Part shown: in pieces, positions 36,032 to 45,027 of the stretch
Position numbering within the stretch: position 1 is the first letter of the stretch
Layout of the letters: every line of letters starts with the position of its first letter
Assembly (NCBI GenBank): GCA_942490705.1
Contig: CALNXY010000005.1
Span: 439,868 to 503,867, forward strand
Length of the DNA stretch: 64,000 nt
From: JAGRCP01 sp942490705
Lineage (GTDB): Bacteria > Chloroflexota > Anaerolineae > Caldilineales > Caldilineaceae
Direction: 5' to 3'
The notes under the pieces: model-generated
The model's database searches: none
What the model was told of the DNA's origin: nothing
Seen by the model: the letters and a program-made list of their open reading frames with translations, nothing else
Position numbers and translations under genes: made by a program

Positions 36032-38191
36032 ATGCAGGCCGACTATCTGGAACGCGTATATGCGGGCGTACTTGGAAAAATCATTGGCGTCTACCTTGGG
36101 CGCCCGTTCGAAGGTTGGACGTACGAACAGATTATGGAGCGTCTGGGTGAGGTCAATTACTACGTACATAAGGAATTCAAGGTGCCACTGATCGTCACCG
36201 ACGATGACATCTCAGGCACCTTTACCTTCGTCCGCGCCCTGGCCGACTATGGCAACAGTCGTCAGATCACCCCCGCGCAGATCGGTCATGCCTGGATGAA
36301 CTATCTCATCGAGGAGCAGACAATCTTGTGGTGGGGCGGCATGGGCAATTCGACCGAGCATACGGCCTATCTACGCCTTAAGTCTGGAATAGAAGCGCCG
36401 CAAAGCGGGTCGATTGCGCTCAACGGCAAGGTCGTCGCCGAGCAGATCGGTTCCCAGATCTTCATCGATGGCTGGAGCATGGTTGCGCCGGGCAATCCCG
36501 AACTAGCAGCGGACTTTGCACGCCGAGCTGCCAGCGTCAGCCATGACGGCGAGGCCATCTACGGTGCGCAGGTAATGGCGGTCATGGAAGCCCAGGCTTT
36601 CGTTGAACCCGACATCGATAAGCTAATCGATACAGGCACGGCCTTCATTCCCCACGATTCGATCATCTATCGGATGATCCAGGACATTCGTGAATGGCAT
36701 GCCAGCGAGCCGGATTGGCACGCAGCGCGCAAGCTGCTTGCCGAGCGGTATGGATACGACACGTACGGCGGCAATTGTCACATGGTGCCCAATCATGGCC
36801 TGATCATCTTCTCCCTGCTCTATGGCGATGACGATTTCCAGAAATCGCTCATGATCGTCAACACGGCCGGCTGGGACACGGACTGCAATTCGGGCAACTT
36901 GGGCTGTTTGTTGGGCATCAAGAATGGCTTGGCCGGGATTGACGCCGGCCCCGACTGGCGCGGCCCTGTTGCCGACCGTCTCTTTCTGCCCACCGCTGAT
37001 GGCGGCCGCTCCATTACCGACGCCGCAACCGAAGCCATTCATTTGGCCAATATGGGACGGGCGATCCACGGACTCGACCCGATCGCGCCCAAAGCGGGCG
37101 CGCGCTTCCATTTCGAGCTGCCGGGCTCGGTTCACGGGTTTGTCAGCGACGACTCTCCTGCGGCGAGCGACGTCGTCGAGATCGAGAACGTGGCGGGTCA
37201 CAGTGCCGGAGGCGAACGTTCCCTGGCGATTCATTATCGCGGACTTGCCCCGGGGCGGGTGGGGCGCGCCGAGACCGCCACGTTCATTCCCTCGCGTGAC
37301 GTTGCCAGCTATTTCGACCGTCGCGGCTACTCGCTCCTGGCCTCGCCGACGATCTACAGCGGACAGAAGCTGCAAGCCCGGATTGTTGCCGGCGATGCAA
37401 ACACGGCCCCGATCCAGGTCACTCTCTACATCAAACACTATGATGCAGCTGATGCGCTCGCCATGATCAACAACGAGCCCATCTTGCTCGAACCGGGCGA
37501 GGCAACGATCGTTTCGTGGCAAGTACCGGACACGCAGGGCTATCCGATTGCCTTTGTCGGCGTCGAGGTTAATGGATCGAGTGGACAGCAGGGAACGATC
37601 TACCTTGACTACCTGACGTGGGCGGGCGCCCCCGCCGTCACCCTCGATCGTCCTCTCGAGCGGGAGATCAGCCGCCTCACCCGCGACACGGGCCCGATCA
37701 TGTGGAAAAAGGCCTGGATCAACGGCTTTGACAATCTCGAACGGCTGACCGAGCTAGACTACTGGCCGGAGCCCTATCGTCTCATCCAGAACGCGGGCCG
37801 CGGCTTGCTCATGCAGGGACGCGCGACTGGCACGACTATCGAGTGACCGCACGGATGACGCCCCACATGTGTCAGGCGGGCGGCGTAGGCGTGCGCGGCC
37901 CAGGGCATGGGGCGCTACTATGCGTTGCTGGTTGACCGGGAGAAGACCAGAATCATCCGTGCGTGTGAAGGGGAAGATACGGTGCTGGCGGAGTCTGATT
38001 TCGGCTGGACCTTCGGCTTGCCGTATGAGCTCGACCTCAGCGTGGAAGGAAACCGCCTGGTCGGTTCCATTGACGGCAAAGTCATCATTGAGGCCGAAGA
38101 TCCGGACAATCTGTATCCCGGCGGCGGAGTGGCGCTCATCACGGAAGTCGGGCGTATCGGCTGCGATCACGTGACGGTGCAGCCCGTCTAG
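36032..38191 (+). CDS. ADP-ribosylglycohydrolase family protein with C-terminal carbohydrate-type domain (two frameshifts)
   Basis: Residues 1-350 match the DraG/ADP-ribosylglycohydrolase fold: metal-binding TDDD at 56-59 and the second ligand block GWDTDCNSGN at 280-289 (Asp282, Asp284, Asn286). The rest is beta-rich and ends in a lectin/laminin-like domain. The uninterrupted frame stops at 37846, but similar protein continues past it: after about 37,823 the text GRDWHDYRVTARMTPHMCQ appears in another frame, and after about 37,893 the original frame resumes with MGRYYALLVDREKTR and runs to 38191. Two compensating indels therefore probably hide the true end. It is co-oriented with and 23 bases behind the permease. 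Likely to cleave an N- or O-ribosyl bond; substrate unknown. Confidence 0.82.
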
Positions 38192-38204
38192 AACGCGACC
38201 AATA

Positions 38205-38253
38205 TGTGTGCGACCAGCCATCACGTTAATCGACGTGATGGCGGTCGCACACA
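38205..38253. terminator. Long hairpin between convergent genes
   Basis: TGTGTGCGACC-A-GCCATCACGT (38205-38226) pairs with ACGTGATGGC-GGTCGCACACA (38233-38253), giving 21 base pairs with a single bulge and a six-base loop. It separates the rightward glycohydrolase gene from the leftward acyl-CoA dehydrogenase gene, whose stop is nine bases away, and probably terminates both. Confidence 0.8.
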
Positions 38254-38261
38254 GGCCACGG

Positions 38262-39950
38262 CTATGCGCGCATGGCGTATGCATCGGTCAAGGCATAGGC
38301 GTGTTCCTGCCACACCCGCTCGAAACGTTGAGGATTAGCGGCCGGCTTCTTGATCATCTGCAGGCAGTAGGCCATCTGCGCTTCGCTGCTGGCGGATTTG
38401 GAGTAGACCTGCAACGCGAACTTAGAGAAATCACGCACCATGAAGTCAAAGATCTGATCCAACAGATCGTCGCCGATGGCATAGATGCGCGCATTCTCGA
38501 TAATCAACTGACCATAGGCGACCAACGAAAAGAGTTCGCCCAGGTTCAGCAGAAAATCGATATCCTGCGTTTGCTCCTCCGTAGGACGGGCGGCGAAGAG
38601 CATTTCCTTAAACGTCGCAATCTGCTCCTTGAAGATCTGGACATTGGGCAGATCAACGCTGTCGTACGCCAATGCATAATCGTGAAACTGAATCTTGCCC
38701 AGCCCTTTGGTCGCACCCTGGTTGAAGAGAAAGTCATCATTCACCGGGTCAGTGCGCTGGGGAATCTCCGGAAACTCGGCCGGAAAAAAGAAGTAATTGG
38801 GCATGAATTTGACCACCAGCGCCATATTGACGTGGACGGTCCCCTCTAGCTTGGGCAGGGCGCGGATATCGCGCGTCACAGCGTCAAAAACCAGATCCTT
38901 TTCGAAGCCCCTGGCCGCAATTACGTCCCACAGCAGATTGACAACTTCTTCCCCTTGCGTCGTCACCTTCATCTTGACCAACGGATTGTAGAGCAGATAA
39001 CGCCGGTCATCGACTGAAGCGCTGCGCATGTAGTCGGCAGCGCGCAGCGCGAAGAGCTTCATAGCCGTCAAGCGGGCATAGGCGTCGGTGAAGAGCTGCT
39101 TGATGTGGGGAAAATCGGTCACATAGTGATCGAAAAGACGCCGGTGCGCGGCGTGAGTGATGGCTTCATAGTAGGCGTGGGTGCACATGCCAATCGAGGC
39201 CCAGCCGAGGTTGTATTTGCAGATGTTGATCGTATTGAGCGCCGCATCCCACGCTTCACGCCCTTGTGAAAGAATGTCGGCGTCGGTGAGCGGATAGCCG
39301 TCCAACACAAACTCAGCCACATAGTTCTGGGAATTGACCACGTTGCGCACGCAGTCGAATCGTTCGTGTTGGGAATCAACGGCAAAAAAGACGTAGTCAC
39401 CCGTGTCGGCCCGCTTGCCGAAGGTAGAGATGAGTGCAGCCTCGTTGGCGTTACCAATGTAATACTTTGACCCGTCGGCCCGATAGCCCTCGCCATCCGG
39501 CGTCAGCGTCATTTCGCTGGCATAGAGATCGGCTCCGTGTTCCTTCTCCGAAAGGCCAAAGGCGAAGACCGCGCCCTCCTCCAGCAGCTGCGCCGTCTGC
39601 TCTTTGATCGCCTCGTTGCGGCTCATCCAGATTGGACCCAGCCCCAGCATGGAGACCTGCCACGTATACCAGTAGCAGAGCCCGTAAAAGCCGAGAATTT
39701 CGTTGAACGCGCAGATACGAAAGGTATCCCAACGTGCATCGGACGCGCCGTAGCCTGCCGGCGTCATCAGGATGGCAAAGGCCCTTTCCCGCTTGATAAA
39801 CTCGACGAAATCATGATTCCAGGCACGCTGGTCGTCTTCTCTGAGCTTATGTTTGCCCTTGTTTTCAAAAAAGGCGATGGTCTTGCGCATGAGGTCGCGC
39901 GAGGCCGGATCAAGGTAGTCGTAGGATTGGGTGCTGGGGTTGAGGAGCAT
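38262..39950 (-). CDS. Acyl-CoA dehydrogenase family protein
   Basis: 562 residues from ATG 39950 (MLLNPSTQSYDYLDP). FAD-dependent alpha,beta-dehydrogenation of an acyl-CoA is the family reaction. Features include FAFGLSEKEHGADLYASEM, the FAD/substrate strand region GYRADGSKYYIGNAN, and a C-terminal helical domain. The C-terminal part is longer than in classical short-chain enzymes, resembling the larger ACAD10/ACOX-like branch. The usual catalytic Glu could not be fixed by eye. An in-frame extension upstream of 39950 is not protein-like. Substrate unknown. Confidence 0.85.
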   Translation of the reverse strand: MLLNPSTQSYDYLDPASRDLMRKTIAFFENKGKHKLREDDQRAWNHDFVEFIKRERAFAILMTPAGYGASDARWDTFRICAFNEILGFYGLCYWYTWQVSMLGLGPIWMSRNEAIKEQTAQLLEEGAVFAFGLSEKEHGADLYASEMTLTPDGEGYRADGSKYYIGNANEAALISTFGKRADTGDYVFFAVDSQHERFDCVRNVVNSQNYVAEFVLDGYPLTDADILSQGREAWDAALNTINICKYNLGWASIGMCTHAYYEAITHAAHRRLFDHYVTDFPHIKQLFTDAYARLTAMKLFALRAADYMRSASVDDRRYLLYNPLVKMKVTTQGEEVVNLLWDVIAARGFEKDLVFDAVTRDIRALPKLEGTVHVNMALVVKFMPNYFFFPAEFPEIPQRTDPVNDDFLFNQGATKGLGKIQFHDYALAYDSVDLPNVQIFKEQIATFKEMLFAARPTEEQTQDIDFLLNLGELFSLVAYGQLIIENARIYAIGDDLLDQIFDFMVRDFSKFALQVYSKSASSEAQMAYCLQMIKKPAANPQRFERVWQEHAYALTDAYAMRA

Positions 39951-40174
39951 GGTTTGCGTAGCCTCTCGGAACAGTAGGTGACGGCTGAGATGGGCCGATG
40001 GACGGTACAAATACGATAACACGCTTCGCCGGCGCAAGCCAGATTTTGGACGCGAAGACGCACTGCATGAGGTCAGAGCGCCGCGTCTCGGCACACCTTC
40101 ACACATCACGTCTTCTCGCCGTATCCAACGGGTCAGGCACACCAACTGCGTCGTCGACCAGGCGCAGCCGCTAC

Positions 40175-40411
40175 TCAGCGCGGCATGGGGGCGCCGTCTT
40201 GGTGGCGAGCCATGTAGTCATACTTCTGCTCGAGGCGTTCGCCCCAACGTTCGAGTTGGTGGGCGAGCCATACGAGCGCCCGGCAACAGGGTTCCGGAAG
40301 CTCGGTCTCGACGCCCAGTTCATGGTGCTGCAGGCGATGGTCCGCAGCAATTTCCACTTGTTCATCATGGCCGCAGCAACCGGCATAAAAATCCTTCCAC
40401 GTGACAAACAT
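40175..40411 (-). CDS. Small hypothetical protein
   Basis: 78 residues, MFVTWKDFYAGCCGHDEQ..., with AAAGGA about nine bases before the ATG. It is hydrophilic, His/Cys-containing (CCGHDEQVEIAADHRLQHHE) and helical toward the end (LERWGERLEQKYDYMARHQ). The Cys/His spacing could bind a metal, but no family is recognised. It lies upstream of the dehydrogenase gene in the same direction. Confidence 0.6.
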   Translation of the reverse strand: MFVTWKDFYAGCCGHDEQVEIAADHRLQHHELGVETELPEPCCRALVWLAHQLERWGERLEQKYDYMARHQDGAPMPR

Positions 40412-40562
40412 CGGCGTATCCTTTCGCCCCGCCGCCTACCTCGGCCAGGCAACCATATCGCGATCATCGCATTGATCAGAAGACGGATCTGCTACACGTC
40501 GGCTACATCTCTATCTCACTGTCGGATGGCGCAAATCTGGGTGCCGTTGCCAGGTACGTCAA

Positions 40563-40715
40563 CTAAGCTTCGTCTGCGGCGAGCTGCGTTTGCAGGAAGG
40601 AGAGGGTCTCACTGCCCGCGACTTGTGCCTTCTCCACCAACGCGGTCATTACGGCGCGTGAGCCGACTTTAGGCTGGCCTGTATGCCAACAGACGTACTG
40701 ACTTCCTTTCTCCAT
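40563..40715 (-). CDS. Very small hypothetical protein (50 aa)
   Basis: An ATG at 40715 opens a 50-residue frame (MEKGSQYVCWHTGQPKVG ... QLAADEA) ending with TAG at 40563. Amino-acid use is protein-like, with an N-terminal part containing Cys and Trp and an amphipathic C-terminal helix (TALVEKAQVAGSETLSFLQT). No clear ribosome binding site is visible. It could be a real small gene or the intact end of a decayed one. Confidence 0.45.
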   Translation of the reverse strand: MEKGSQYVCWHTGQPKVGSRAVMTALVEKAQVAGSETLSFLQTQLAADEA

Positions 40716-41036
40716 CGTGATTGCGCATGGTCAACGCGCCTATTTGGACGTCAAATTGGCGCACTATTTGTGGTATACTCGAGTAGACGCGCCGATGCTC
40801 TATTCAAATCGAGTGAAGGCGCAACGCCAATGTTTGCCTCAATCTCCGCTTACTTGCCTCCCCTCAAGTTGAACGAAACGGCGACGAGGATTTACGCTCT
40901 CGCAAGGCGGTGACCTGCTGACCGACCTTATGCAGTTTGAATCAGCACATGACGGACTATCGTTTCAAGCAAGATTGGGTAGCAGCAGCGGCGGTTGGCC
41001 CTTGATCTGACGCGTCCGGACCTGGCACGGCGGATC
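40716..41036. other. Intergenic region up to the first junction
   Basis: 321 bases with no convincing gene. Short open frames (for example from the ATG at 40830) lack ribosome binding sites and protein-like composition. Base composition is still that of the Chloroflexota part until about 41,036. Confidence 0.5.
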
Positions 41037-41057
41037 CATTACTCACCCAGCACCAGA

Positions 41058-41321
41058 AATAATTACATCAAGATTGTAAAAATCTACCTGATAAACTTTT
41101 CCATCACTGGCAGTTGTTGCATTTTTTGCAACAACTGAATTCTTTTCTAATTCGTTCTCTTTAAAAACATTACTTATATGTCTTGAAATCACAGATTTAT
41201 CTCGGTCAAACAAATCAACTATTTGATTTAAGTTTAACCAAACAGATTCTTTGTCTAATTGAACGTTAATTTCAGTCTTTCCATTTTCAAGTTGATAAAT
41301 CTCTATCTGTGAATAATTCAT
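41058..41321 (-). pseudogene. RhuM-type protein fragment, cut by junction
   Basis: From ATG 41321 the product MNYSQIEIYQLENGKTEINVQLDKE ... matches the N-terminal part of RhuM family proteins (VWLNLNQIVDLFDRDKSVISRHISN with an HTH-like segment, then YNLDVIIS). The family continues with VGYRV after DVIIS, but here the text changes to GAG-stop at 41,043-41,058. About two thirds of the protein is missing. RhuM genes are often found in mobile islands. Confidence 0.75.
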
Positions 41322-41404
41322 TTTTCGTTTTTTAACAAAACTACTAAAACTTAACATTAAATCTTGAATTTAGTCATTATGTATCAGTCTTGGTCTTTAA
41401 TGCA

Positions 41405-41535
41405 TGGTAACGTTTTGAATATGGTGCTTGCCGCGCTTTATTCAATAATTTTCTTTGGTTTCCGTATTTTCAAATTTACAATTCATTTTCTGGGTACAAC
41501 AAACCGCGGCATGCACTTAATTTTTTTTGTTAGGT
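41405..41535 (-). repeat. attC-like imperfect palindrome
   Basis: TGGTAAC (41405-41411) and GTTAGGT (41529-41535) bound the element; GTGCTTGCCGCG (41424-41435) pairs with CGCGGCATGCAC (41505-41516) with one mismatch, and the two arms are the same length. GTTAGGT fits the GTTRRRY integron core site; the other end fits only partly. On the minus strand it directly follows the lipoprotein gene, as attC follows a cassette gene. No integrase is in the block, so this is a candidate only. Confidence 0.4.
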
Positions 41536-41553
41536 ACTGGTTTTCTATTTCAT

Positions 41554-42162
41554 TTAATCTTGAAGTTGCCAAATTAATTTCGTTCCATTGGAAATTCCCA
41601 CAAATCTTATTATTCCATACTTTAAATTCCAATATATCTCAAAACCATTATTCAAGTCTCCTTTTGATTGAAAATACACATTTTTATAGGTTTTGCCATC
41701 AAATATTATTTCGTCATAGTCGGCAAGCTTATTTGCAAGAACTGCCGATCCACCATATTCACAGCCATTAAGTAATACACAGAATGGAAAATTTTCAACA
41801 TAAATATCATCATACTTAGGCTGTGAATCAATGATGAAACATTGAGAATCGAAATTCTCATATTTCCAGTTGTCATGAAACGCCTCGATGATCAAACGTT
41901 GAGTCTCTGTAATAAAGGTATGCACAGGTACACTCCAGGGAGTATATGTTCCGGTCTCAGTTTTGAAATCAACTTCTCTTACTATACCAGTATCAGTTGA
42001 TCCATTACTACAACTATATTGCAAAGTATCACCCTCAGCAAAGATGCATCTGTCTTCAATTGGAATTTTATAAACGACTTCCTCAAGTTTTTTTTCTTTA
42101 GTACAAGCTATTAACAAAGTAAATGAAAACAGCAGAATGTAAATATTGATCAATGCTCTCAT
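41554..42162 (-). CDS. Bacteroidota-type lipoprotein of unknown function
   Basis: 202 residues with a lipoprotein signal peptide (MRALINIYILLFSFTLLIACTK, Cys at the lipobox). The mature part has four Cys (DRCIF, YSCSN, QCFII, FCVLLNGCEYGG) and strand-rich text. No domain is recognised. It is flanked by attC-like sequences and may be a cassette gene. Confidence 0.75.
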   Translation of the reverse strand: MRALINIYILLFSFTLLIACTKEKKLEEVVYKIPIEDRCIFAEGDTLQYSCSNGSTDTGIVREVDFKTETGTYTPWSVPVHTFITETQRLIIEAFHDNWKYENFDSQCFIIDSQPKYDDIYVENFPFCVLLNGCEYGGSAVLANKLADYDEIIFDGKTYKNVYFQSKGDLNNGFEIYWNLKYGIIRFVGISNGTKLIWQLQD

Positions 42163-42213
42163 ATAGAAGAAATTTTATTGGTTAGCAATGTTCCTTTAAT
42201 GTACCCAACTTGT

Positions 42214-42241
42214 ACCTAACGGGAGTCTCCGCACAAACTCC
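42214..42241 (-). repeat. Partial attC-like site upstream of the lipoprotein
   Basis: ACCTAAC (42214-42220; GTTAGGT on the minus strand) is followed by a small hairpin GGAGT ... ACTCC (42222-42241). The expected second outer core site is not present (the text reads ATTTTC), so it is half an element or a decayed one. Confidence 0.3.
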
Positions 42242-42322
42242 ATTTTCAGATGTAAATATAGCATATTGCTTCATTAGAATACTTTTAATGGCATTAATAT
42301 GTTTAGATTTTCTGTTTTATAA

Positions 42323-42607
42323 TTATTTCTTTTTTGTGTAAAAGTTGCTCAATTCAACCTTAATTGGCTGAAATACACACAATATTTCTTCGCAAATCGT
42401 AATCAGCCAATGCTTTAATTCATTCAGGTCTAGAATGGACATAAGTCTTCTAAGATTGTAACACATCATCATCAGGTTGACTTCTGTGAGCACATGTTTT
42501 TTTTCTTTTATTAACGTAAAAGTGAAGCCCCATTGTCGTTTCAATGTGCCAAACTGATGTTCTGTTATTTGCTGCCGTTGTCGATAATATTCTGGGTTCT
42601 CTGTCAC
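42323..42607 (-). mobile_element. C-terminal remnant of an IS transposase
   Basis: 94 residues beginning at GTG: TENPEYYRQRQQITEHQFGTLKRQWGF, then LTEVNLMMMCYNLRRLMSIL, the end of a DDE transposase of the IS1182/ISNCY kind. An in-frame TAG lies just upstream and the catalytic domain is absent. No terminal inverted repeats are obvious. Confidence 0.75.
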
Positions 42608-42766
42608 TCGTTTTTCGTTTCTCTTCTACCGGTTGCGCTATGAATAGTTGACGATTGCGGGCTTCATTCCTATCAAGTTACAAGAAAGTTGAAGCGGGCT
42701 ACAACCCTTGAATTTACTAATGTACCGGCAATTATTTATGAGCGTTTGTTAGTGCTCGCCTTCTGA

Positions 42767-43495
42767 TCATTTTTCATTTATATTCTTAAACGAAAAACAT
42801 TTAAATTCATTATCATTTTGTTGGTCAATTCTGTTTAATGCACAAAGAGTTTCTTCTTCTGGTTCGTCCTGTTTTTTGCAAATAAGACAAAGGTCTGGTT
42901 TTGGTATTAAGTCAGGATTTATTTCCGTTCCATCATCGTCAAAAAAGGTGTCATAGTCTATGTATTTTAAAATTCATTTCTTGTTTTAGATGTTCGTAAA
43001 CATTATAAACTATTGGGCATATTGCATAGTTTTTCAATAACTCCAAGCAGTCTGGAATTGAAATTGTCTTTGTGTAAATATGGATATGAATTACATTCCT
43101 CAGGTCGTAATTCATAAATTGTACATTTTTTTTCGCTCAAAAACTGACATGGTTTTGAATTCAAATAAAATTTGTCTTTGTCTCCAATCCATTGTGGTTT
43201 TGTTGATTGGTTTATGAATTCAGTCCTATCAATGGCTAAATGCTTTTGTTAAAAGGTCAATTTCTCCAATTTGAAAACATGTTTCCAATTCTGTGCAGCA
43301 ATTTGCACATTTAGTACAATCAATATGTTCAAGAACATTTTCATATAATTTTTGAACTATTTGGTCAATATTGTCTGAGTACTGACCTTTCAAAAAACTC
43401 CTAAATTCGAAATTTTCGTCCTCTCTTATTTCAGAGTTTCTTTTGATGATATTTAAGTCAGTTTCAATTTTTATTTTGTTTTCTTTGGCTTGCAG
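42767..43495 (-). pseudogene. YkgJ-type CxxC cluster protein, frameshifted
   Basis: Reading three minus-strand frames in turn gives one protein: NIIKRNSEIREDENFEFRSF, HIDCTKCANCCTELETCF (the C-x2-C-x2-CC cluster), then after a shift near 43,240 INQSTKPQWIGDKDKF ... CTIYELRPEECNSYPYLHKDNF, after a shift near 43,055 LELLKNYAICPIVYNVYEHLKQEMNF, and after a shift in an A-run near 42,968 YIDYDTFFDDDGTEI ... CLICKKQDE. The family is the putative zinc/iron-chelating YkgJ group. At least three shifts, so decayed or poorly sequenced. Confidence 0.65.
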
Positions 43496-43976
43496 TTAAT
43501 GACAAGTGTTTTTATTTTATTAATCCCTGTGTGCTTAAGGTGTACATACTTATCTGTATAAGAATGAATTGCGCACCTTTTGCTTTTTTACTGCTGTGTT
43601 TTTGTAGTTTGTTAAGTTGGTTAGTAGTATTGTTGATTAGATTTTTTTAGTAGTTTTCAAATATATGAAAAAAATAGATATGAATTATGAAGGGTTGTAA
43701 ATGTGACAGCGTAGTCAGGAGAGGCTATGTTATACAGAATTGTTGTTTGATATTTTGTGATTTAACATAGCCTTTGTCTATGTAGAGTAATTTCTTTAGT
43801 GATTCATTAATCTCATCAGTCTTATTTTTCAGCTCAAATATCAATCCGTAATAATCCATATAGTGATCCAAATACTTGCTGGCGACACCATTAAATCTTC
43901 GCATCCAGGATTTTAGTTGAGCATGATAGTTATTTACATTTTGTACATGATATATTTTATCTTTTACATATTACCC
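43496..43976. other. AT-rich stretch without a gene, ending at the second junction
   Basis: About 480 bases of AT-rich sequence with scattered stops in all frames. No RNA gene, repeat or transposon end was recognised. It stops where CCCCGTGGAGCAGG begins. Confidence 0.5.
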
Positions 43977-44003
43977 CGTGGAGCAGGGCCTGGACCAGGC
44001 CGA

Positions 44004-44861
44004 CTACAGCGTGACCTCCGGCGAGGTCTGGATGCAGCGCGGCAGGCGGGTCCCACGCCATCGCCGAGCAGCCGCGGTGCGGGCGCGCACCGGCGCGGTG
44101 GCGAAGGCCTGCCCCAGCGGTGGCACGCACAGCAGGTCGCCGGGGCGCAGGTCGAGGCTGGCAGCGAGGTCGGGCGCCGGTGCGTCGATGACGATGAGTC
44201 GCTCGGCGTCCGACCGCAGGCGTGCGGCGGCGTGCTGCCGCGCTGGCCAGGACGGGCAATGCAGGACTGCGTGCGACAGGGCCACGCGCACGGTGGCGCG
44301 GCGTGCATCGCGTCGGTCGAGTGCCCGCCGCAGCAAGGGACGCGGGTCGTGACTGAGCTCGACCGGCGCCAGGGCCGCCGCGCCGCACACCGCCACGCCG
44401 ACATCACGGGCGCCTTGGCCGAGTGCGTGGTGCACCTCGCGGACCAGACCGTCGGTGCGGCGCAGCGCCGAACGGTGGCCGTCGCAGTGCCGACCGCCGG
44501 TCACCGCGGCGTGTGCTGCGTCGCGCAGCCACAGCAGGGTGAGGTCCGCCGGCCCGCCGACCCGCCGCAACAACAGGTCGACGTTGCTGCGGTCGTCCTG
44601 CCAGTCGGGCCGCAGCACCACGCTGCGCTGGCAGACGCTCAGCCCGGAGCTGCGCAAGGCAGGCACGTCGAGCGCCGTCAGCAGCTGGTCGACCACCGGT
44701 GGGGCGCCCGGCGCATCCAGGGCTGCCGCACCGAGGGTGTGATCGCGCAGCGACTCCAGGTGCAGCGCGGCTCCGAGCTCGAGATCGGTGCGGTCGAGGC
44801 CTTGGATGACCACCAGCAGCAGGCGGCGGTCGGCGTGGCTGGACGCGCGATGGTCGGACAT
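44004..44861 (-). CDS. Type I phosphodiesterase-like protein, degenerate
   Basis: 285 residues with GC-rich third codon positions, unlike the opposing open frames. LLLVVIQGLDRTDLEL resembles the N-terminal strand of type I phosphodiesterase/nucleotide pyrophosphatases (usually VVIDG: the metal-ligand Asp reads Gln), and DLTLLWLRDAAHAA ... ALRRTDGLVREV resembles the later D-x-x-GH region with the ligands also altered. The assignment is weak; a non-catalytic relative or frame errors would both explain it. It is close to the junction. Confidence 0.45.
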   Translation of the reverse strand: MSDHRASSHADRRLLLVVIQGLDRTDLELGAALHLESLRDHTLGAAALDAPGAPPVVDQLLTALDVPALRSSGLSVCQRSVVLRPDWQDDRSNVDLLLRRVGGPADLTLLWLRDAAHAAVTGGRHCDGHRSALRRTDGLVREVHHALGQGARDVGVAVCGAAALAPVELSHDPRPLLRRALDRRDARRATVRVALSHAVLHCPSWPARQHAAARLRSDAERLIVIDAPAPDLAASLDLRPGDLLCVPPLGQAFATAPVRARTAAARRWRGTRLPRCIQTSPEVTL

Positions 44862-45027
44862 GGCGGGACTCCCACCATCTCATCGGCAGCGACGCGCCGT
44901 CGACTGCAGTCGCGCGGCGGCCGGCCGCCCGAGGCGCTGCCGAAAAAGGGCGGGGGTGGCCGCCGCTGGGGCCGGTCGTCAGGTCGCGGCGTCGCCAGGC
45001 CTCGCCGAGTCCGGAGGGACCTGGCGA

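Larger units (their letters stand above)
41037..43976. other. AT-rich block of foreign origin (Bacteroidota-like)
   Basis: Composition changes abruptly to strongly AT-rich at about 41,037 and abruptly back to very GC-rich at about 43,977. The left edge cuts a RhuM-type gene in mid-domain. Gene content inside is Bacteroidota-like. Flanking GC, codon use and gene families on the two sides also differ from each other, so this is a joining of unrelated sequences rather than an island in one genome. Confidence 0.8.

Noticed and set aside
41032..41037. GGATCC restriction-type hexamer at the first junction as a cloning scar
   Set aside because: A single six-base match is expected by chance and the second junction has none.
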